NCBI RefSeq assembly: GCF_013085465.1
Contig: NZ_CP049838.1
Location: 3,472,001 to 3,536,000, forward strand
DNA: 64,000 bases
Reading direction: 5' to 3'
DNA from: Streptomyces asoensis
Lineage (GTDB): Bacteria; Actinomycetota; Actinomycetes; Streptomycetales; Streptomycetaceae
Part shown: positions 58,855 through 64,000 of the stretch, piece by piece
How the letters are laid out: each line of letters opens with the position of its first letter
How positions within the stretch are numbered: position 1 is the first letter of the stretch
The notes under the pieces: generated by a model
Told to the model about the DNA's origin: nothing
The model's input: the letters and a program-made list of their open reading frames with translations, nothing else
Database searches by the model: none
Program-made: the position numbers and the translations under genes

Positions 58855-61488
58855 CTACCCGGCTCGCGCCGCCCTCGCCCGTCGGTGGACGTACCAGCCG
58901 GCCGCGGTGACCAGCAGTGCCAGGCCGGCCACCGTGCCGACGGTCGCGCCGGTGGAGGCGAGGCTGCCGCCGGAGGTGGTGCCGGTCGCCGACGTGCCCG
59001 TACCGCCCGTGCCGCCGGTGCCGCCCGTGCCGGAGCCGGACGTCGTGCCGCCGGACGTGCCCGAGGTCGAACCGCCGTCCGTGCCGCCGGTGGTGGTGCC
59101 GTCGTCGGTGTCCACCGGGTCCTGGCCGACGAAGGCGACCGGGACCTTCACGTCCTGGGAGCGGTCGCCGGAGAGGGTGTGGTCGGCGCGGGTGGCCAGG
59201 ACGCACTTCGCCTTGAAGCAGTCGGTGAACTCGTCCTTCGCGTCCACGGTGAGTTCGACCGAGAAGGTGCCGCCGGTGCCGTACGGGGTCGCCAGCTCCT
59301 CGCCGTAGTCCGGCGGGTCGGAGGAGATCCACGCCGAGCTGTGCGAACCGCCGGTCATGTCGACGCCGCCGACGCACGGGGTCGGCAGTTCGCCGTCGCC
59401 GTTGTCGACGCACAGGGCGACGTAGATGCCCTTGTCGACGTCGTAGCCGGAGCCGGTGACCTTCACGACCTGGCCCTCGGTGGCGAGGTCGTTGACCGGG
59501 GTGACGGTGAGCTTCTGGCCCTCGCTGCCGGTGCCGGTCCTCGTGCCGGACGGACCGGAGGGGGTCTCGCCGCCGCCGGTGGTGCCGCCGTCGCCGCTCG
59601 TCTCCGTGACGGTCAGCGTGATCGGTGACGTGCGGGTAGTGCCCACCGCGTTGGTGAACTCGGCGCGGTACTCGTAGCCGTCCTGGCCGGCCTTCGCGGT
59701 GAAGGTGTACGCGTTCTTCGTCGCGCCCTCGATCTTCGACCAGGTCTGACCGCCGTCGGGACTGACGCTCCAGCTCACGGTGGGCTCGGGGGTGCCCTCG
59801 GCCGCCGCGACGAAGGTGACCTCGTCACCGGGGGCGACGGACTGGTCGGTGGGCGACTGGACGACCTTGGGGGACATCCGGACGTCGAATCTGACGACCT
59901 TGCTCTCGGCCGCCTTGGTGACGTAGACGGACGTGGCGCCGGGGGTCACGGCGACGCCCGCGTAGGTGCCCACCCGGACACTGCCCGGCAGGGCGACCGC
60001 GGCGGCCGCCGGCTCGAAGGTCGCGCTGTCGATGACCTCCAGCGAACCGGCGTTGTCCGTGGTGCCGTCGGCGAGGTCCTCGCGCAGCACGAAGGCCCGC
60101 CCGGTGGCCTTGTCGAAGGCCACCGCCATGGCCCGGTCCGCGCCGGTCAGGGTGGTCAGCGGCTTGGCGTTCTCGTCGAACACGAGCACGGACGCCCCGT
60201 TGCCGACCCAGACGTTGCCGGTCGCCGGGTCCGGCTCGACGAAGGTGAGGACGTCGGGGGTGAGTTCGGCCGTGGCGGTGACCTCGAAGGTGCCGGTGTC
60301 GACGCGGCGCAGCACCGCCTTGTCCCCGGCGGTGCCGAGGGACCAGGCGGCGCCGTGGGCGGCGTCCACGCCGAGTTCGCCGCCGCCCTCCAGGGTGACG
60401 GTGTCCTGCACGGTTCCGGTGGCGAGCTCGACGCGGCGCAGCTCGGGCCCCGCCGCGATCAGGACGGTGGAGGTGTCGGCGTCCTGGCCGACGCCGGTGT
60501 AGGTCGCGCCGGTGGCCCAGATGCCCCGCGCGGCCGTGTCGCCGGTCTTGGCGGTGCCTGTGCCGCGCAGGGGGTAGTGGAAGACGACGCCGTCGCCGGG
60601 GAGAGGGGCGATGATCCGGCGGACCACACGGGCGGCCATGACGCCGTTCAGGCCGGGGGCCTGGGCGATGTGGCCGAGCGCGGTGCCGTTCTCGGCGTCC
60701 AGGACGTACAGGCCCTGTTCGGCGACGGTCGAGGTGTCGGGGATGTTGTCCGCACCGACGTACAGCTTTCCGGAGTCGGGGTGCAGCAGCAGGTCCAGGG
60801 GGCGGCCGGCGTTGGTGCCGGCGAACTCGCCGGCCTTCGCCTCCACGTAGCCGACGGTGCCCGCCGGGACGTCCACTCCGTCGCCGCCGTCGTCCCCGTC
60901 GCCCGGGCCCTGGCCCTCGAAGGCGAGCGGGATGCGGACGTCCTGGGAGCGGTTGCCGGAGCCGTTGTGGTCGACCCGGGTGACGACCGAGCAGGCGACC
61001 TGGAGGCAGTCGAGGCCGGCGTCCTCGGCCTTGACGTCCAGGTCGACGTCGAAGGTGCCGCCTTCGCCCCACCGGACGGCGACCGTGCCCGCGCCCTCGT
61101 CGGAGGCGTCCCTGGGGATGATCCAGATCGAGGAGCCGCTGCCGCCTTCCTGGTCGGCGCCGCCGAGGCAGGGGGTGGGCACGCGGTTGTCGCCGTTGTC
61201 CTTGCACACGGCGACGTAGATGCCGAGGGTGTCGTCGTAGCCGGAACCGGTGACGCGCAGGGTCTCGCCGTCCGGGTCGAGGCCCGCGGAGGCGGAGACC
61301 GTGAGCTTCTGGCCGTCCTTGCCGAGCGCCGTCTTCGGGGTGTCGGCGGCCTCGGCGGGTGAGCCGAAGGTGACGGCCATGGCTCCGGCGGCCACCAGGG
61401 CGGCGGCTCCCAGGAGCGCCGCGGGACGCCTGAAGCGGCGTCCGGTCGTGCCGCCGCGCCGCTGCCGGCCGGTGCTGTCGTCTGTCAT
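58855..61488 (-). CDS. LAXTG-anchored surface protein with two neocarzinostatin-like domains
   Basis: 877 residues. Signal peptide about 1-47 (AALVAAGAMAVTFGSPAEA). NCS-like domain 1 (about 60-190) has VTGSGYDDTLGIYVAVC, PTPCLGG and DCLQVACSVVTRVDHNG, the two disulfide pairs of the neocarzinostatin fold. A propeller-like region (about 205-540) with KLYVGADNIPD-type strands follows, then an Ig-like unit, and NCS-like domain 2 (about 660-790: PTPCVGG, DCFKAKCVLATRADH). A Gly/Thr-rich linker ends in LASTG (843-847), a TM helix and an RRARAARAG tail: the LAXTG signal of class E sortases. Possibly an iron or heme receptor; ligand unknown. Confidence 0.82.
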   Translation of the reverse strand: MTDDSTGRQRRGGTTGRRFRRPAALLGAAALVAAGAMAVTFGSPAEAADTPKTALGKDGQKLTVSASAGLDPDGETLRVTGSGYDDTLGIYVAVCKDNGDNRVPTPCLGGADQEGGSGSSIWIIPRDASDEGAGTVAVRWGEGGTFDVDLDVKAEDAGLDCLQVACSVVTRVDHNGSGNRSQDVRIPLAFEGQGPGDGDDGGDGVDVPAGTVGYVEAKAGEFAGTNAGRPLDLLLHPDSGKLYVGADNIPDTSTVAEQGLYVLDAENGTALGHIAQAPGLNGVMAARVVRRIIAPLPGDGVVFHYPLRGTGTAKTGDTAARGIWATGATYTGVGQDADTSTVLIAAGPELRRVELATGTVQDTVTLEGGGELGVDAAHGAAWSLGTAGDKAVLRRVDTGTFEVTATAELTPDVLTFVEPDPATGNVWVGNGASVLVFDENAKPLTTLTGADRAMAVAFDKATGRAFVLREDLADGTTDNAGSLEVIDSATFEPAAAAVALPGSVRVGTYAGVAVTPGATSVYVTKAAESKVVRFDVRMSPKVVQSPTDQSVAPGDEVTFVAAAEGTPEPTVSWSVSPDGGQTWSKIEGATKNAYTFTAKAGQDGYEYRAEFTNAVGTTRTSPITLTVTETSGDGGTTGGGETPSGPSGTRTGTGSEGQKLTVTPVNDLATEGQVVKVTGSGYDVDKGIYVALCVDNGDGELPTPCVGGVDMTGGSHSSAWISSDPPDYGEELATPYGTGGTFSVELTVDAKDEFTDCFKAKCVLATRADHTLSGDRSQDVKVPVAFVGQDPVDTDDGTTTGGTDGGSTSGTSGGTTSGSGTGGTGGTGGTGTSATGTTSGGSLASTGATVGTVAGLALLVTAAGWYVHRRARAARAG

Positions 61489-61540
61489 GAAGGGTTCCTA
61501 GGGTGACGGATGGTCACTGGAAGGTGGGACGGGCCGGAAC

Positions 61541-61562
61541 GGGCCGGCCGGGTGGCCGGCCC
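61541..61562. terminator. Terminator after the secreted neocarzinostatin-like gene
   Basis: GGGCCGGCC (61541-61549), loop GGGT, GGCCGGCCC (61554-61562): a perfect 9-bp stem 50 bases after the stop of the 178-aa gene. GGCCCGTGTGAC is repeated directly beside it (61559 onward). It suggests that the 877-aa gene has its own promoter or depends on read-through. Confidence 0.8.
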
Positions 61563-61613
61563 GTGTGACGGCCCGTGTGACCGGCCCGTGCATCCGGTCG
61601 GGGCTACGAACGC

Positions 61614-62150
61614 CTACTGGAAGGTGACCGGGACGTGCACGTCGTACTTGCGGTCGTTGGTGTCGAAGTGGTCGGCGCGCGTGACGACGGCGCACTCGAC
61701 GTCCTGGCCGCAGACGCTGCCGTCCTCGAGGGTGGCCTGGACGTAGATCTGCACGCTGAAGGTGCCGCCGGTGCCGAACTTGGAGCTGTTGGCGAACAGG
61801 CCGCCGAAGACGTTGTTGATCCAGTGCGAGGCACCGGTGGAGCCGGACTCGTCCTGGCCGCCGAGGCACGGGGTGGGCTTGTTCACGCCCGCGGCGCCGT
61901 CGACGACACACAGGCCGACGTAGATGCCCTGGCCGGTGTTGTAGCCGGAGCCGGTGACGGTGATGACCTGGCCGGCCGCGGCCGCGGTGTCGGGGGCCGT
62001 CAGCGACAGGTTGTAGGTGGTGCTGCCGTCGACGATCGTGCGGGTCGAGGTGGCGGCCGAGGCGGAGGTGGCCAGGCCCAGGGTGAGGGCGGCGGAGGCG
62101 GCTACGGCGAGACCGGCGCGGGCGATGTTGCGGGTGGCGGGGACTCTCAT
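61614..62150 (-). CDS. Secreted single neocarzinostatin-like domain protein, iron-box controlled
   Basis: 178 residues. Signal peptide about 1-32 ends TSASA-AT. One NCS-like domain covers the rest: VTGSGYNTGQGIYVGLC, KPTPCLGGQD, VCGQDVECAVVTRADH, i.e. the same four cysteines and TR-x-DH end as in the neighbouring proteins. No anchor, so it is released or wall-bound indirectly. A near-consensus DmdR1 iron box overlaps its promoter, so expression should rise in iron starvation. A carrier role for heme or a siderophore is an attractive but unproven idea. Confidence 0.85.
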   Translation of the reverse strand: MRVPATRNIARAGLAVAASAALTLGLATSASAATSTRTIVDGSTTYNLSLTAPDTAAAAGQVITVTGSGYNTGQGIYVGLCVVDGAAGVNKPTPCLGGQDESGSTGASHWINNVFGGLFANSSKFGTGGTFSVQIYVQATLEDGSVCGQDVECAVVTRADHFDTNDRKYDVHVPVTFQ

Positions 62151-62213
62151 GACGGAAGGCCTCTCTCGTTCGATCCTGCGGGCGATGCCCCTGGAGGCCC
62201 CACAGGGAGAAAC

Positions 62214-62256
62214 TTAGGTAAGGCAAACCTAAGTCCGATCTTCGGTTGCTTGTCAA
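62214..62256 (-). promoter_or_regulatory. Promoter with DmdR1/IdeR-type iron box
   Basis: TTAGGTAAGGCAAACCTAA (62214-62232) is a 19-bp inverted repeat almost identical to the actinobacterial iron box TTAGGTTAGGCTnACCTAA. On the minus strand a perfect -35 TTGACA (62256-62251) lies about 18 bases before TTAGGT (62232-62227), so the box covers the -10 element of the 62150 gene. Iron-loaded DmdR1 would shut it off. Confidence 0.9.
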
Positions 62257-62367
62257 CAGACGGCAAAAAATCCCAACTGACCTGCGGCTTCAGGGGTTTC
62301 GGGCATGCCGAGGAGCGGACCGACCGGCCCGCTCCTGGCTGCGACTGCAAACGGCGTAACACGCAGA

Positions 62368-63333
62368 TCAGTTCGGGGCTCCGACCCCGAACCGGACGCT
62401 CGATGCGCCCTGTTCACCCCCCACCACGGTCAGTTCGACCGTGTGCTCCCCCTCGAAGGCGTTGGCGTACACCGGGAAGCTGCGCGCGATCCCGCCCCGG
62501 GCGTCGGCCACCGCCTGGTAGCGCGTGTCGCCGTCGATGGCGACCAGCACGACCGCGCCGGGCGTGAACCCCTCGCCGGTGACCGTCTGTTCGGCGCCCG
62601 CGGTGAGCGCGGCACGGGCCACGGCGACGGTGGGTTTCCCCGGCACGCCCACCTGCGGTTCGGCTTCGGCGCTCGGGGACGCCTGTGGCGACCCGGCACC
62701 CTCCGGGGCCGCCGACCCGGCCTCCCCGGACTGCCCGGACTCCCCCGTCCCCGCTGTCACCTCGAGGACGCCGAGCCCGTCCCCGGCCGCGAACTCCGCG
62801 CCGCTCCAGGAGGACAGCAGCGCCGCCCCCTCCGCGGTGAGGGACGCCCGCAGCCCGCTCCAGGTCACCGACGTCGCCCGTACGACGGGGTCGGCTCCGG
62901 CCGCCGCCACCTCGGCGAGCGCCAGCTCGCGCGCCCGCCCGTCGACCACCGAACGGGCGTACAGGGCGCCCCCGTCACCGGCCAGCCGCAGCCGCAGCCC
63001 GGCGAGGACGAGCGGTTGCGACGCCGGGCCCTCGAAGCGGGCCGCGCCGCCCAACTCCAGTTCGGCGGCGCCGGTTTCGGGGTCGGCACCGCCACCGAGG
63101 GCCGGGAACGAGGCACGGTCCGCGCTCGCCCGTACGGCAGGCCGCGTGACGTCGAGCGACACACCCCGGCCGGTCAGTCCGGTGCCGGCCGTGGCCCAGC
63201 TCGCGGAGCCGCCGGACACCTCCCGCGGCAGCGCCTCCCCCTCGGTCCCGACCTGCGCGGCCGCCGCGGCCGGACAGCACAGCGCGAACAGGGCACCGGC
63301 CGCCAGGGCCGCGGCGCCGGGTCTCTTCGCCAT
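62368..63333 (-). CDS. Secreted HtaA-domain protein (heme-uptake type)
   Basis: 321 residues from ATG 63333, after GGAGGGAG. Signal peptide about 1-26 (CCPAAAAAQ). HtaA-like domain about 35-190: GSASWATAGTGLTGRGVSLD, FPALGGGADPETGAAELELG, LRLRLAGDGGALYARSVVDG and SLTAEGAALLSSWSGAEFAA. The usual GH pair of the heme pocket is GP (FEGPASQ) here. A Ser/Pro/Glu linker and a C-terminal Ig-like unit (about 230-320) follow. No anchor. HtaA proteins take heme from host hemoproteins in corynebacteria; here heme binding may be weakened. Confidence 0.75.
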   Translation of the reverse strand: MAKRPGAAALAAGALFALCCPAAAAAQVGTEGEALPREVSGGSASWATAGTGLTGRGVSLDVTRPAVRASADRASFPALGGGADPETGAAELELGGAARFEGPASQPLVLAGLRLRLAGDGGALYARSVVDGRARELALAEVAAAGADPVVRATSVTWSGLRASLTAEGAALLSSWSGAEFAAGDGLGVLEVTAGTGESGQSGEAGSAAPEGAGSPQASPSAEAEPQVGVPGKPTVAVARAALTAGAEQTVTGEGFTPGAVVLVAIDGDTRYQAVADARGGIARSFPVYANAFEGEHTVELTVVGGEQGASSVRFGVGAPN

Positions 63334-63389
63334 CTTCGGTTCTCCCTCCGGTATATGAGGTGGTGTCGGCCTCGGTGACCGAGGTGGTG

Positions 63390-64000
63390 TCAGCTCGGGT
63401 TCGGGACGCTTCCGGTACGGCGCCGGCGCGCCCAGAACCAGACGCCGGCCCCGGCGCCGACCAGCCCGGCGGCGGTGAGCCCGACGGGCAGCGCGAGGTC
63501 GGACCCGGTACTGGCCATCGACCCGTCGGCGGCCTCGTCGGCCGCCTTGGTGGTGCCGGACCCCCCGGTCGTGCCGGACCCGGCGGTCGCGTTCGTGCTC
63601 GGCGTCGCCGACGCGCCGGAGCCGCCCGTCGCGCCCGAGGCCCCGAAGGTCACCGGGATCCGGACCGTCTGGGTCTGGTCGCCGCCCCGGGTGTGGTCGT
63701 TGCGGGTGATGACGGCGCAGGTCACCCCGGCGGCGGCGCAGTCGGTGTCGGCGTCCTTGGCGCGCACCTTGAGCCGCACGCTGAACGTGCCCTTGTGCGC
63801 GCTGCCGCCGTACGGCTCGGCCAGTCCCTCGCCGTAGGACGGCGGGTTGGAGGAGACCCACACGGACGCGCCCGACTCACCGGACATGTCGACGCCGCCG
63901 ACGCAGGGCGTGGGGGTCTTGCCGGCGCCGTTGTCGACGCAGAAGGCGACGTAGATGCCCTTCTCGGTGTTGTAGCCGGAGCCGGTCACGGTGACCGTCT
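63390..64000 (-). CDS. LAXTG-type anchored neocarzinostatin-like protein (N-terminus outside window)
   Basis: The frame enters from the right edge and ends at 63390. Visible: VTGSGYNTEKGIYVAFC, TPTPCVGGVDMSG, DCAAAGVTCAVITRNDH (the same NCS-like cysteine pattern), a Gly/Ser/Thr linker, SMASTGSDLA (a LAXTG-like sorting signal with Met for Leu), a TM helix and RRRRTGSVPNPS. It lies 56 bases upstream of the HtaA gene on the same strand, with a short CCTCGG-TGA-CCGAGG hairpin between, so both may be co-transcribed from a promoter outside the window. Confidence 0.82.
   Translation of the reverse strand, partial: TVTVTGSGYNTEKGIYVAFCVDNGAGKTPTPCVGGVDMSGESGASVWVSSNPPSYGEGLAEPYGGSAHKGTFSVRLKVRAKDADTDCAAAGVTCAVITRNDHTRGGDQTQTVRIPVTFGASGATGGSGASATPSTNATAGSGTTGGSGTTKAADEAADGSMASTGSDLALPVGLTAAGLVGAGAGVWFWARRRRTGSVPNPS

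Overview
The window is chromosomal DNA from a Streptomyces or a very close relative. Base composition is very G+C-rich, start codons are often GTG, and genes are densely packed with many GTGA/ATGA stop-start overlaps. Typical Streptomyces families are present: DUF397 with DUF5753-type HTH, XRE-MmyB regulators, an SCO2521-2525 cassette, LAXTG-anchored surface proteins and DmdR1-, Zur- and GlnR-type operators. The order glyQS, zinc ABC transporter, zur, uppS, recO, SCO2520-2525-like genes, leuA, phoH-ybeY-corC, era matches what I remember of the S. coelicolor SCO2504-SCO2540 region. No rRNA, tRNA, transposase, phage gene or CRISPR array was seen.

Layout. 1-3040: the end of one drug-type MFS exporter, then an XRE-MmyB regulator divergent from a second exporter, with an inverted repeat between them. 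3155-5990: a small CxxC protein, then aldo/keto reductase, tetR and galU reading leftward behind a perfect 15-bp inverted repeat. 6127-10094: a nuclease/phosphatase-fold protein, a DUF397/XRE pair and a secreted SGNH hydrolase. 10177-14912: glyQS and the zinc uptake genes znuA-znuC-znuB plus zur, with two Zur-like boxes on the znuA promoter. 15021-19281: a secreted histidine phosphatase, uppS, recO (with a small upstream reading frame copied from its own 5' end) and a class A beta-lactamase without a normal start codon.

19278-25877: a six-gene leftward operon of the poorly understood SCO2520-SCO2525 cassette (methyltransferase, 619-aa protein, P-loop protein with altered Walker A, two unknown proteins, a membrane protein). 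25998-33622: GNAT, tyrosine phosphatase, ECF sigma plus likely anti-sigma factor, MMPL transporter with a two-component system, and a TerB-like protein. 33753-35672: leuA with a four-leucine leader peptide and a 36-bp palindromic terminator. 35897-39959: a protealysin-type protease with its emfourin-like inhibitor, then a beta-glucosidase and sugar transporter. 39963-44583: an SDR/XRE pair, era, and amtB-PII behind a GlnR-like site.

44586-47721: secreted or surface proteins of the WxL/DUF916 type sharing a palindromic promoter motif. 47983-52716: a degenerate deaminase-like protein, a MmcQ/YjbR protein, corC-like, ybeY and phoH; phoH carries an in-frame 360-aa intein with the features of a class 3 intein and a LAGLIDADG endonuclease. 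52876-58826: a PfkB kinase, the D-glucarate genes gudD-kdgD with an IclR regulator, and an MFS transporter. 58855-64000: a surface-protein cluster of neocarzinostatin-fold domains, LAXTG anchors and an HtaA domain; one gene has a near-consensus iron box on its promoter, which suggests iron or heme capture at the cell surface.

The most notable items are the PhoH intein, the SCO2520-2525 cassette, the iron-box surface cluster and the recO 5' duplication.
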